Below are positions 34,914-43,042 of a stretch of DNA of 63,561 bases, in pieces (position 1 is the first letter of the stretch; every line of letters starts with the position of its first letter). The stretch comes from Planctomycetota bacterium (lineage in GTDB: Bacteria; Planctomycetota; JAPUJT01): NCBI GenBank assembly GCA_027296055.1, contig JAPUJT010000165.1:1-63561 (forward strand), given 5' to 3'. The position numbers and the translations under genes were made by a program. Below the pieces are notes generated by a model that was not told the DNA's origin, did no database searches, and worked only from the letters and a program-made list of their open reading frames with translations.

Positions 34914-34984
34914 AAAAGGGGACAGTCACCTTTTTGCTCGAGTCCGGTGACACACCCGTAGCCACCGAAAAGGTGACAGTCCCC
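34914..34984. repeat. REP-like inverted repeat element
   Basis: Two 17-base arms facing each other: left GGGGACAGTCACCTTTT (34918-34934), right AAAAGGTGACAGTCCCC (34968-34984), one central mismatch. The left arm is preceded by AAAA, so it can also fold alone (AAAAGG/CCTTTT with a following T-run), which may end transcription of the Fe-S carrier gene. The inner part CGGTG (34945-34949) / CACCG (34963-34967) forms a nested stem. Such GGGGACAGTCACC words are, from memory, common in REP elements mobilised by Y1 (RAYT) transposases. No transposase gene is in the window. Confidence 0.75.
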
Positions 34985-34993
34985 GATTGCTGC

Positions 34994-35356
34994 CTAGATT
35001 CTTGACAGGCCCCAACCGGTGACGACGCCCTTTCGGTCGAAAAAGACCACCAGAGTCCCCGGACGCTTCACCTCCCCTGTGTAACCCCCGGATCCAATCG
35101 AGAAACTGATACTCAAGCTCCGGAGCGATTCCTCGGTGAGCCGATAGACGAACATCAGCCCGGTCTGGAGGCGGCCCAGATCCGACGGCGGTCCGAGGGC
35201 GCGGATTACGTCCGCCTCCGTCGAGACGCCCCGTTGAAGGGATTCGAGGGCCGAGGCGGGGAGCTCCTCGCCGGCGACCGTCGAGGTGATGGTGCACGCG
35301 GAGAGGATCGGGAGAGAGCCGATCAAGTAAAGAGCCAGTCGCAGGCTCCAGTTCAT
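34994..35356 (-). CDS. small lipoprotein, BamE/SmpA-like fold suggested
   Basis: 120 residues. Signal peptide with lipobox LPILSA-C21. The segment GVSTEADVIRALGPPSDL resembles the BamE/SmpA start (helix then Gly-Pro-Pro), followed by strands ending TLVVFFDRKGVVTGWGLSRI. It is the third of three adjacent leftward lipoprotein genes that share this plan, so it is likely a paralogue of the other two. The real BamE has a similar length and fold; whether this one takes part in outer-membrane assembly is unknown. Confidence 0.7.
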   Translation of the reverse strand: MNWSLRLALYLIGSLPILSACTITSTVAGEELPASALESLQRGVSTEADVIRALGPPSDLGRLQTGLMFVYRLTEESLRSLSISFSIGSGGYTGEVKRPGTLVVFFDRKGVVTGWGLSRI

Positions 35357-35366
35357 CCGTCGCTCC

Positions 35367-35783
35367 TCAGAAGAAGGTCATCCTGTCCCGTCCGTCCCGG
35401 CTGCTGAAGCTCAGCAGCTTTCCATGGCGATCCACGAGGACGCCCAGCCGAAACTCGGCCTGCTGCGCTCGATCGTACGTGAAGCGAACGTTGTCTAGGA
35501 CGGCGGAGACGGCGAGATTGCCCGGGACTACGTTGCCGAAGAACGCGAAGTTGATCCCGTACCGACCGAATCTGTGGACGCGGACTCTCCAGAGGAGAAG
35601 CATTCCCTGGCCGGTCCCGTGCCACTCATCGGGAGTCCCTATCTCGGTGAGTATCTCGTGAAGCGTCGTCTCGCCTGGCTTCATCTCGATGCGACCGAGA
35701 TCGGGGACGGCGCCGCTCTGGCTCCTTCCCATGACGATACATCCCTGGATGGCCAGGGTCAGGATGAGGAGGCTCGTCCGCAT
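35367..35783 (-). CDS. small lipoprotein, BamE/SmpA-like fold suggested
   Basis: 138 residues from ATG 35783, chosen because the signal peptide starts there (MRTSLLILTLAIQG-C15). The longer frame to 35834 adds a leader inside the preceding gene. Same plan as its neighbours: a helix with IGTPDEW after GETTLHEI, then strands with LGVLVDRHGKLLSFS. Cotranscribed in a run of three genes with gaps of 1-10 bases. Confidence 0.65.
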   Translation of the reverse strand: MRTSLLILTLAIQGCIVMGRSQSGAVPDLGRIEMKPGETTLHEILTEIGTPDEWHGTGQGMLLLWRVRVHRFGRYGINFAFFGNVVPGNLAVSAVLDNVRFTYDRAQQAEFRLGVLVDRHGKLLSFSSRDGRDRMTFF

Positions 35784-35784
35784 A

Positions 35785-36216
35785 TCACCGGCTCCAGTCA
35801 ACGGGAGTCCAACCGTAGGCGACGACCTTGTCATCCTGGTCGAAGACCACCGCCAGCCGATCGAACCGCGTGTCGCTCCCGAAGTAGTTGAAAAGGATGC
35901 CGACGACGAAGATCGACCTGCCGTGCTCCTGCTGGTAGAGGTAAACGTCGTTGTACAGGGCAGGATCGAGCTTCAGGGTGAGCTGATCTCCGACGAAGCG
36001 GCTCAAGGCCGATTGGGCGAGGGCCGCGACGTCGCTCTTCTCGATACGGAACGGCGCGCCAAACCAGTCTGTTATCTCAGCCTTGGTCGTCTCGCCCAGC
36101 CTGATCGATTCTGCTCGCGAGCTGTCGATCGGGTTTCCTTCGTGGGTCCTCGCTACCGTCACGCAGCCGGTGATGACCATCAGGTAGGGGAGAACTCCCA
36201 GGAATCGTCGAGTCAT
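35785..36216 (-). CDS. small lipoprotein, BamE/SmpA-like fold suggested
   Basis: 143 residues, first gene of the set of three. Lipobox VITG-C18. The helix RLGETTKAEITDWFGAPF and the final strand LAVVFDQDDKVVAYGWTPV carry the shared plan. The middle part is longer than in the other two (FVVGILFNYFGSD). A role outside the classical Bam complex seems more likely, because genomes normally carry one BamE. Confidence 0.65.
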   Translation of the reverse strand: MTRRFLGVLPYLMVITGCVTVARTHEGNPIDSSRAESIRLGETTKAEITDWFGAPFRIEKSDVAALAQSALSRFVGDQLTLKLDPALYNDVYLYQQEHGRSIFVVGILFNYFGSDTRFDRLAVVFDQDDKVVAYGWTPVDWSR

Positions 36217-36340
36217 CGGAATCCCTTCCGCGCAAGATGCGACACCAGAGAAAGCGGTTCGGTTCGATCCGTCGAATGGGGGAAGATCCTATCGGCGGGA
36301 TAGAAAGGGCGCAACCTACGCCTGGCGGGCCGGGGTTCGC

Positions 36341-36370
36341 TTGATCGGCGCGTCCGAGGGACGATATAGT
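36341..36370 (+). promoter_or_regulatory. putative sigma-70 promoter of the cstA-like gene
   Basis: TTGATC (36341-36346), 18-base spacer, TATAGT (36365-36370). The expected start near 36377 gives a leader of about 24 bases before the TTG start codon at 36401, with AGGAG (36389-36393) in the right place. Confidence 0.55.
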
Positions 36371-36400
36371 GCCCGATCGGTTCCTTCTAGGAGACGGATC

Positions 36401-38089
36401 TTGAGCCCCGTCATCGTGACGCTCCTCTGCTTCGCCGCCTATGCGGCGGGGTATTTCCTCTATGCGCGGCACCTCGCGAGGCGCGTGTTCGCGCTGGATC
36501 CGGACGCGCCGACCCCGGCCCACACCCTGAGGGACGGCTTCGACTACGTCCCCGCCAAGAAGTTCGTCCTCTTCGGGCACCACTATGCCTCGATCGCCGG
36601 ACTCTCCCCGATGCTCGGTCCGGCGATTGCGGTGATCTGGGGCTGGCTCCCCGCCCTTCTCTGGGTTGTTCTCGGATCGCTGTTCATCGGCGCGGTGCAT
36701 GACTTCTCGGCCCTCGTCGTCTCCATGCGCGCCAAGGGGATGTCGATCGGTAAGGTCGCCGAGGACCTCGTCGGTCGGAGGGCGATGACGCTCTTCCACC
36801 TGATCATCTTTTTCCTGATCTGCCTGGGGATGGGCGTCTTCGTGCACGTGGTCGCCAAGCTATTCTCGATCGAGATGGCGGACGGCGTTCGAACCGCGAC
36901 GAGCCACCCCGAAGCCGTTTTCCCGACATTCACATTGATGATCATCGCCGTTGTATCTGGATATCTGATCTACAAGCGAAATGTCCCGATCCTTCCGCTG
37001 ACTGTTGTGGCGTTCGCCCTCGTCCTCGGGGCGATGGTGCTGGGTTTGCGTCTGCCGGAGCCAGACCTCCCGGCGACCGGGTGGAAGTGGATCCTCCTCG
37101 GATACTGCTTCATCGCCTCGTCCCTCCCCGTCTGGCTCCTTCTGCAGCCCCGGGACTACATCAACTCCTTTCTCCTGTACCTCGGGCTGGGGGCGGCCTT
37201 CGTCGGCCTCTTCATCCTGAACCCCGAGTTTGCCGCTCCGGCCCGGCATGCCGCCGAAGACAGCCCGTCCATGTTTCCCTTCGTATTCATCGTCATCGCC
37301 TGCGGGGCCATCTCCGGATTCCATGGCCTCGTCTCCTCCGGGACGACGGCGAAGCAGATCGATAAGGAGACGGACGCCCGTTTCATCGGATACGGAGGGA
37401 TGATCGGGGAGTCCCTGCTGGGATTGCTAGCCGTGCTCGCATGCACGGCGGCGGCCGGTTTCGCCTCGACGGCCGAGTGGGAGGGCGCCTATGCCTCGTG
37501 GAAGAGCGCTGCCGGCCTCGAGGCCAAGATCGGCAACTTCATCACGGGGACCGGTGTATTCGTTTCCAGCATCTCGGATTCGATATCCCTGGACATGGCG
37601 AAGGCGTTCATGTCGCTCATCGTGGTTTCCTTCGCGCTTACTTCGCTCGACTCGGCGACCCGTCTCCTCCGGTTCAACCTCGCCGAGATGGCCGACACGA
37701 TCCGATTCCCTCTCCTGAAGCAACCACTCTTCGGCTCAGCGGTCGCGGTCGCCGCCATAGGGTTTTTCGCCTTCGTGGCGGGGTTGCCCCTGTGGTCGCT
37801 CTTCGGAAGCACGAACCAGCTACTGGGAGGGCTCACTCTTCTCACCGTGACCGTCTACCTTCTCGGGCAAGGGCGTCCGATCCTCTACACGGCCATCCCG
37901 ATGGTCTTCATGCTCGTGACGACCATCGTGGCTATCCTTGCCGACACGCGGCAGCGACTCCTCCAGGAGGACAAGACACGGGAGGATTTCCTCCTCCTTG
38001 GAGTGGGCGGTGTCATCCTGATTCTCGCCGTATGGCTATCCGCCGAGGCTCTGGTCCGGATCGTCAAGCTGCGGCGAGAGCCCCGCTGA
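36401..38089 (+). CDS. carbon starvation protein CstA-family transporter
   Basis: Membrane transporter for peptides or pyruvate-like small carbon compounds. 562 residues, about 14-16 hydrophobic segments, shorter than the 700-residue enterobacterial members. The TTG at 36401 is chosen because AGGAG lies seven bases before it; a longer frame from 36341 starts at the promoter itself. Hallmarks: FGHHYASIAGLSPMLGPAIAVIWGWLPALLWVVLG, GAVHDFSALVVSMRAKG and SGFHGLVSSGTTAKQIDKETDARFIGYGGM near the middle. The stop overlaps the Nudix gene start by one base (TGATG). Confidence 0.9.
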   Translation: MSPVIVTLLCFAAYAAGYFLYARHLARRVFALDPDAPTPAHTLRDGFDYVPAKKFVLFGHHYASIAGLSPMLGPAIAVIWGWLPALLWVVLGSLFIGAVHDFSALVVSMRAKGMSIGKVAEDLVGRRAMTLFHLIIFFLICLGMGVFVHVVAKLFSIEMADGVRTATSHPEAVFPTFTLMIIAVVSGYLIYKRNVPILPLTVVAFALVLGAMVLGLRLPEPDLPATGWKWILLGYCFIASSLPVWLLLQPRDYINSFLLYLGLGAAFVGLFILNPEFAAPARHAAEDSPSMFPFVFIVIACGAISGFHGLVSSGTTAKQIDKETDARFIGYGGMIGESLLGLLAVLACTAAAGFASTAEWEGAYASWKSAAGLEAKIGNFITGTGVFVSSISDSISLDMAKAFMSLIVVSFALTSLDSATRLLRFNLAEMADTIRFPLLKQPLFGSAVAVAAIGFFAFVAGLPLWSLFGSTNQLLGGLTLLTVTVYLLGQGRPILYTAIPMVFMLVTTIVAILADTRQRLLQEDKTREDFLLLGVGGVILILAVWLSAEALVRIVKLRREPR

Positions 38090-38472
38090 TGGTGCCCGTC
38101 GTGGCGGGCGTGATCCTGCACGAGGAAAGGGTCCTCATCGCGAGGCGGCCGCCCACGGGGCATCTCCCGGGGCTCTGGGAGTTTCCGGGAGGGAAGGTCG
38201 AGTGGGGCGAGGACCGCCGGGCCGCCCTCAGCCGCGAGATCCGGGAGGAGCTGGGCATCGACGTCGAGATCACCCGAGAGCTCATGGTGGTGGAGCACGC
38301 CTATCCCGACCGGCGGGTGGCCATCACCTTCTACCTCTGCAGCCTGCCCGAGGGAACGGACGCGCCTGGAGGTGAGACCCTGCGGTGGCTGCGGCCCGAC
38401 GAGCTCGAGGAGAGGTCCTTCCCGCCGGCGAACGCCGAGCTGATCGAGCTCTTGAAGGGTAAGGATTGGTGA
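38089..38472 (+). CDS. MutT-like Nudix hydrolase
   Basis: 127 residues. The WEFPGGKVE entry and the Nudix box at about 34-56 (GX5EX7REUXEEXGU with REIREELGI) match the MutT (8-oxo-dGTP) subgroup more than others. The start VAGVILHEERVLIARRPP is also MutT-like. It overlaps the cstA-like gene by one base and is therefore probably translated with it. Substrate is inferred from resemblance only. Confidence 0.85.
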   Translation: MVPVVAGVILHEERVLIARRPPTGHLPGLWEFPGGKVEWGEDRRAALSREIREELGIDVEITRELMVVEHAYPDRRVAITFYLCSLPEGTDAPGGETLRWLRPDELEERSFPPANAELIELLKGKDW

Positions 38473-38494
38473 CCGTCACCGCAGGTCGAGGAGA

Positions 38495-39883
38495 TCAGTT
38501 GTCCAGGCCGCCCTGCAGGATCCACTCCCGGATGTTGAGGATGTCCCGCGAGTCGAGCCTGAAGCCGCCGCTCGGCATACGGGTCGGGAGGAACGGCGGA
38601 TCGGGTGCCTGGATCTGGTCGTCGATACGCCTCACGATCCGGCTATCGGGGGGATTCCCGGCCACGAATGCGGGGCCGCTGCCTCCCCCCGCGGCGATTC
38701 CCCCGTACGTGTTGAGCATCAGGCCGCCCGCCGGCGCCACCGAGAGCTCGTGGCAGCCCGGTTGGGTGCACTGCATGTCGAAGATGGGCTGGATACTCCG
38801 ACCATAGCTCATCACGGGGACGCCGGGAATCTCGACGAGATTGCCGTCCTCGTTCCCGCTGGAATCCACGGCCCGGACGATGAACAGGTACGCTTCCGGC
38901 GCCAGGCCTCCGAAATCGAAGGAGGAGACGCCCCCTTCCGTCTCAGCGGACGGGTTGCTCAAAGTGCGGCTGCCCCCGGCCGTCCTCGCGTAGATGCGGT
39001 AACGGATATGCGGGGCGATATCGGCGTTGTCCGTCGCCGCGGTCCACACGAGGAGGATCGATGTCGGGCCGGTCGCCGCGGCCGAGCCGATCCCACCGAA
39101 GCTCGGAGGGATCCCATCGGCCGACGAGCCGGTCGAGGCCGATACTTCCGTCGCGTTCGAATCAAAGTTTCCGTGGAGATCCCGCGAACGGACAACGAAG
39201 AAGTAGTTCGTCGAAGGGAGTAGACCGGTCACGAGGAAGGCCGTGCCCCCTGGGCTCGTCACCGCGTCCGGGCTCTGAAAGTCCTGCATTCCCGACGTGG
39301 TCGATGAATAGATGAAATAGACGATCTCCGATTGCGGACTCACCAGGTCCGCCGCGGGGATCCACATCAGCTCGATCGATTGTTCGCTCACGGCCGTCGC
39401 AGAGGCGGCCCCCGAGAAGATCGGCTCCACGGTGTCGACGGCGGTATCGACGGTGAACTGGCTCGGCACCGGCGTGGCGCTGGAGATGAACAGGCCGCTC
39501 CCGTCGGAGTCTTCGATGGCGATCGTCAGCATGATCTGATAGGTGTCACCGATGATAAGGAGAGTGTCGGGAGTGAATGTGACCTCGGTGGAAAACGGGT
39601 TGAAGCTGAGAGATCCGGTGGCCGGAATGAGGGTCGACAGGTTGGTGACCTGAAAGGAGGAGAAGTCCACGGTCGCGGGCAAGATAGGCTCGGAAAAAGT
39701 GACCCGGATCTTCTCCGTCGGGGCCACGGCCGCGGCGCTCATCGGAGGCAGGATCTCCACGGCGAAGGGACGATTTTCCTGCATCCTGGAGGAGCTGGCT
39801 CTGTCCTCCACTCGTGTCGAGCACGCCCAGAGGCTTGCAGCGAGGCCAAAAAGGATGAGAATACGCTTCGTTTTCGATCTCAT
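38495..39883 (-). CDS. lipoprotein with Ig-like and FN3 domains and a C-terminal cytochrome c-like region
   Basis: 462 residues. Lipobox SLWA-C21. Residues about 45-140 look like an SbsA-type Ig-like domain (IRVTFSEPILPATVDFSSFQVTN), followed by two fibronectin type III repeats with the SSSAxGSxADGIPPSFGG linker between them. The last 95 residues form a planctomycete-type cytochrome c region: IQPIFDMQC with the heme-like motif CX4CH at C372-C377-H378 and a candidate distal Met at MPSGGFRL (about 436). The standard spacing is CX2CH, so heme binding is not certain. Surface exposed; role unknown. Confidence 0.8.
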   Translation of the reverse strand: MRSKTKRILILFGLAASLWACSTRVEDRASSSRMQENRPFAVEILPPMSAAAVAPTEKIRVTFSEPILPATVDFSSFQVTNLSTLIPATGSLSFNPFSTEVTFTPDTLLIIGDTYQIMLTIAIEDSDGSGLFISSATPVPSQFTVDTAVDTVEPIFSGAASATAVSEQSIELMWIPAADLVSPQSEIVYFIYSSTTSGMQDFQSPDAVTSPGGTAFLVTGLLPSTNYFFVVRSRDLHGNFDSNATEVSASTGSSADGIPPSFGGIGSAAATGPTSILLVWTAATDNADIAPHIRYRIYARTAGGSRTLSNPSAETEGGVSSFDFGGLAPEAYLFIVRAVDSSGNEDGNLVEIPGVPVMSYGRSIQPIFDMQCTQPGCHELSVAPAGGLMLNTYGGIAAGGGSGPAFVAGNPPDSRIVRRIDDQIQAPDPPFLPTRMPSGGFRLDSRDILNIREWILQGGLDN

Positions 39884-39992
39884 TGCGAGCCCGTACCCTT
39901 AGACGTTCGGGGACGGCAGCTTGTTTCGAATCCTCGTCCCCTCTACTCCATCAGAAGCCGAGGGCGGCGCCAATGCAAGGGAGGAAGCAAGA

Positions 39993-40283
39993 ATGGCGAT
40001 ATTCATCAGACTCGCGAAGATGACGGAACATGGTGTCCGCCGGATTCAGGACCTCGACAGGGTGATGGGCGAAGTGAAGGAGATTGCGGAAGCGGAGAAG
40101 GTCAAGATCGTCAATATGTACGCCACGATGGGGGAGTACGATTTCGTGGCGATCCTGGAGGCGCCCGACGATAAGGCGATGATGAAGTTCAGCGGCCGGG
40201 TGGGAGCGAAGGGAAACTTCAATGCGGTGACGATGGCGGCCCTCCCCATCGCGGAATTCAAGGCCCTGTTCGACGTAAAATAG
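39993..40283 (+). CDS. GYD domain protein
   Basis: 96-residue soluble protein from ATG 39993, preceded by AAGGGAGG. The frame extends upstream to 39921, but the domain starts at MAIFIRLAKMTEHGVRRI. GYD hallmarks: ATMGEYDFVAILEAPDDKAMMKF and a C-terminal VTMAALPIAEFKALF. The function of GYD proteins is not established. It overlaps the convergent membrane-protein gene by 26 bases. Confidence 0.85.
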   Translation: MAIFIRLAKMTEHGVRRIQDLDRVMGEVKEIAEAEKVKIVNMYATMGEYDFVAILEAPDDKAMMKFSGRVGAKGNFNAVTMAALPIAEFKALFDVK

Positions 40284-42021
40284 GGGCCCGTCGAATCAAG
40301 AGAAGCCCGACCAGGACAGCCAGCGCGGCGAGGCTGAGGACCGCCGCGTACGCACGAGGCGCCGTGGTCTTGAAATCGACAGTGATGACCTGAGGTCCGG
40401 GCGGGATGGTCAGATGTATGCCGCCCGTCGCCGCGTCCAATCGCAAGGGCAGTCGGCCTGCCACGTCGGAACGAGCCTGCCAGCCGGGATAGTGAAACAA
40501 GTGGACCAGGACCTCGACCTCCTCCTCGTAGTCGGCCCGGAACGCCATCCGGCCGGGACGCTCATCGATGATCTCGATCCCTTCCGATGACCTCGGTCCC
40601 TCCACTCGGGCGGGCGGGCGCTTGCTCGGGGCCTCCGTCCTGTGGACGGGCAGGTAGTAAGGATCCTCGAAGGCAATCTCCTCTAGACTTTCCTCGTTCA
40701 GGTACCGATCCCGGATTTCGAGAACTCTGGCCGGCCAGAGCGATCCCCTGTATGCGCCCGGGTACTTCTCGGGGTCCACCGGCCGATTTCGGTAGGAGGC
40801 GACACAATAGGGGAGGCTGTACAGGATCAGAAGGATCCCGGCCGCTCCTGCGGCCAGGCCTGGCCCCCAGGCAGCCGACGGAAGAGGCCGCTGCCGGATC
40901 ATCCACGACAGGGCCGCACCGGCCAGGGTGGCGGTGATGAGGCCGATCGGGGAGAGGATCCGCCAGGGGAACTGGACCTGTCGGATCACCGGGATCGCCT
41001 GCCAGAGGAAGTCGGATGGTCGGAGCATCAGGAACAAGCCCAGGACGAGGAGGGCGGCCAGGATGACGCCGAGTCGTCGGCGATTCTCGGTCACGATGAG
41101 CGCGAAGACCCCGATCGGCGCGAGGGCGAGGTGAAGCCATCCCACCTGGAATGACATCCCGTCCTCGAGTCCGGGCGGCAGGCTGCCCCCGAAGCCCCAG
41201 TAGCGAGAGACGATCTGACCCGGCCTCACGAAGTGGTTCTCGAACTGGACGAAGGAGTGATGCGATTTTGCGGAGAGACCGACCCACTTCAGCTCGGCGA
41301 TGAAAGGGAGCCACGCTATCGCGGCGAGGGCAACCCCGATCGAGACCGCCGCGGCCAGGGCGAGGGCGCACCGACGGCTCTGGCCTTCCGGGATCACCGC
41401 TGCGCCCAAGGCCACGGCCACCGGCAGGAAGAGCACGGCCGATGGGAAGTGGGTCGCGACGAGGGCCGCGATGGGCAGGGCCGCCAGCGCGATCGAGCGG
41501 CGCGTCGGGCGGGAGGCGACGTTACAGACCCCCCAGGCGACCAGCGGATACCAGACAAAGCCAAGGAATTCGGGGAAGGCGCCGCGCACATAGGCATCCA
41601 GGATGTGATACGGGTAATAGATGTAGGCGATCGCCGAGACCCATGCCCCCGCCTCTCCCAGCCACTTTCTCGTCCAGAGGTATTGAAAGATCCCCGAACC
41701 GATGAATCCCAGGGCGACGAACCACTTCCACGAATCGATGATACCGGCGCCCAGAACCCTGGGGATCTCCGCCACGTAGTAGGTGAGAAGGGGATAGAAG
41801 ACGCCCACCGGAGCCCCGTACCCCTCGAAGACGTCGGGAAACCACCGGGGATAGATCGCACCGGCGTGGAATGCCCTCTCGAACTGATGGAGATGGGTGA
41901 TGTGAAAGAAGACGTCGTGCGCGATGAAGAGTTCCGTTGTGAGGAGCGGCCGTATCACGGGATAACAGAGGACGATGATCAGGACAGCGGGGGCCGCGCG
42001 GAGCGGGAGAGTACGGGTCAA
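40258..42021 (-). CDS. large membrane protein, 6-pyruvoyl-tetrahydropterin-synthase-related type / GT-C-like
   Basis: 587 residues, about 11-12 hydrophobic segments and a soluble C-terminal part of about 170 residues before a last helix. The first loop has HDVFFHITHLHQFERAFHAGAIYPRW and later GYGAPVGVFYPLL, seen in the membrane-protein family named for 6-pyruvoyl-tetrahydropterin synthase-related domains. These resemble GT-C glycosyltransferases in layout. The TTG start at 42021 overlaps the stop of the zinc-ribbon gene (TTGA). Catalytic role and substrate are unknown. Confidence 0.7.
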   Translation of the reverse strand: MTRTLPLRAAPAVLIIVLCYPVIRPLLTTELFIAHDVFFHITHLHQFERAFHAGAIYPRWFPDVFEGYGAPVGVFYPLLTYYVAEIPRVLGAGIIDSWKWFVALGFIGSGIFQYLWTRKWLGEAGAWVSAIAYIYYPYHILDAYVRGAFPEFLGFVWYPLVAWGVCNVASRPTRRSIALAALPIAALVATHFPSAVLFLPVAVALGAAVIPEGQSRRCALALAAAVSIGVALAAIAWLPFIAELKWVGLSAKSHHSFVQFENHFVRPGQIVSRYWGFGGSLPPGLEDGMSFQVGWLHLALAPIGVFALIVTENRRRLGVILAALLVLGLFLMLRPSDFLWQAIPVIRQVQFPWRILSPIGLITATLAGAALSWMIRQRPLPSAAWGPGLAAGAAGILLILYSLPYCVASYRNRPVDPEKYPGAYRGSLWPARVLEIRDRYLNEESLEEIAFEDPYYLPVHRTEAPSKRPPARVEGPRSSEGIEIIDERPGRMAFRADYEEEVEVLVHLFHYPGWQARSDVAGRLPLRLDAATGGIHLTIPPGPQVITVDFKTTAPRAYAAVLSLAALAVLVGLLLIRRAPILRRTGP

Positions 42022-42401
42022 CGGCGGGCAGCGGGCGGATTCGCTCGTGCTCTGGAGCCAGTGCGGCGGGCCGTCACATTACGCTTGCGCCATTCGGCGA
42101 GGTACTTACGGAAGTAGTCCGGATGCTCTTTCCGCCAGCGTTTGAGGTACTCCCTCTGCTTTTCGGTCTTCCAGTAATCGGGGTGATTCTTCTTCCACTC
42201 GGCCATGTACTTCCGCATGTATTCCAGACGACGCTTTCGGCGGCAAGTCTTGCGAGTGCAATAGATGTGGGTACGACTGCGGGATCGGAACCGGCCGCTG
42301 CACGCCTTGCAGTCCTGAGGCACTCCCCGCCTCACGGCCCTGCGGCGTCGCTGCAGGGCTCCGAACCTGTCACGGGGCTTGGGTCGAACAACGGGGGGCA
42401 T
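42018..42401 (-). CDS. small basic protein with zinc ribbon and HPDY repeats
   Basis: 127 residues from ATG 42401, chosen for the ribosome site GGGAGGGAAGGG just upstream; a GTG at 42443 has none. A four-Cys ribbon C31-x2-C34-x13-C48-x4-C53 is followed by Lys/Arg-rich helices with the repeat WKKNHPDYWK and WRKEHPDYFR, then a third copy starting EWRKRN. Very basic, so nucleic-acid binding is plausible. I recall similar small proteins with NPDY/HPDY repeats in planctomycete and other genomes but know of no function. Confidence 0.72.
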   Translation of the reverse strand: MPPVVRPKPRDRFGALQRRRRAVRRGVPQDCKACSGRFRSRSRTHIYCTRKTCRRKRRLEYMRKYMAEWKKNHPDYWKTEKQREYLKRWRKEHPDYFRKYLAEWRKRNVTARRTGSRARANPPAARR

Positions 42402-42522
42402 CCCTTCCCTCCCGTGCTGCTGGGTCTGCTCGGTTCGCTCCACTCACCTTCGCCGGACGAAGGCAGGCGCTCATGCTAGTAAGCTCGGCCCCGGCTGGCA
42501 AGCCCGGATACGGAGTGGTGGG

Positions 42523-42528
42523 TATAAT
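42523..42528 (+). promoter_or_regulatory. putative -10 box with a start site close to the Nudix ATG
   Basis: A perfect TATAAT at 42523-42528 ends 11 bases before ATG 42540. A start six or seven bases after it would fall at about 42535, giving a leader of only about five bases or none. There is no ribosome site in that space. The -35 is not clear. Confidence 0.4.
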
Positions 42529-42539
42529 GGGCGGCCGAT

Positions 42540-42995
42540 ATGGGCAAGTCAAAGGTCGGCAAGGAGAGAGAGGTTTCGTCGGGAGGAGTGGTCTTCCGGA
42601 CGCTCAGGGGTGAGCCGGTCGTGGCTCTCTGCCGGCGCTGGAGGGGACGGGTCTGGTGTCTGCCCAAGGGAGGGATCGAGTCGGGGGAGACGGTGAGGGA
42701 AGCGGCTCTCCGCGAGGTGCGAGAGGAGACCGGGGTCGTCGCTCAGATCCTGCAACGACTGGGAGAGACCCGATACCGCTACCGCCGAAACAACAGGTGG
42801 GGAAATCCTGTAGAGGTCGCCAAGCGGGTCACGTTCTATCTGATGGTACGGCTAGAGGGCAACATCACGCGACACGATCACGAGGTGGAGCAGGTCCGCT
42901 GGTTCTCTCTCCCTGACGCGCTCGACCGGGCCACCTTCCCATCCGAGCGCATGATCCTTCGACGGGCCGCCACGCGCATCCGGCAGCTATCCTGA
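42540..42995 (+). CDS. Nudix hydrolase
   Basis: 151 residues. The Nudix box is complete at about residues 44-66 (GX5EX7REUXEEXGU: GGIESGETVREAALREVREETGV in two overlapping parts). The start SSGGVVFRTLRG and the RRWRGRVWCLPKGG entry suggest a diadenosine-polyphosphate or NTP-cleaving subgroup, as in Ap4A hydrolase-like proteins with a KGG motif. It stands alone and divergent from the zinc-ribbon gene. Substrate not certain. Confidence 0.85.
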   Translation: MGKSKVGKEREVSSGGVVFRTLRGEPVVALCRRWRGRVWCLPKGGIESGETVREAALREVREETGVVAQILQRLGETRYRYRRNNRWGNPVEVAKRVTFYLMVRLEGNITRHDHEVEQVRWFSLPDALDRATFPSERMILRRAATRIRQLS

Positions 42996-43042
42996 GACGG
43001 TCAGCCTCTCGGGGCCCCGTCCGTGTGAGATGGTGGGGGGAA

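Noticed and set aside
38468..38480. GGTGACCGTCACC palindrome at the end of the MutT-like gene
   Set aside because: A short perfect palindrome overlapping a stop codon with no T-run and no second copy; chance in GC-rich DNA is a sufficient explanation.
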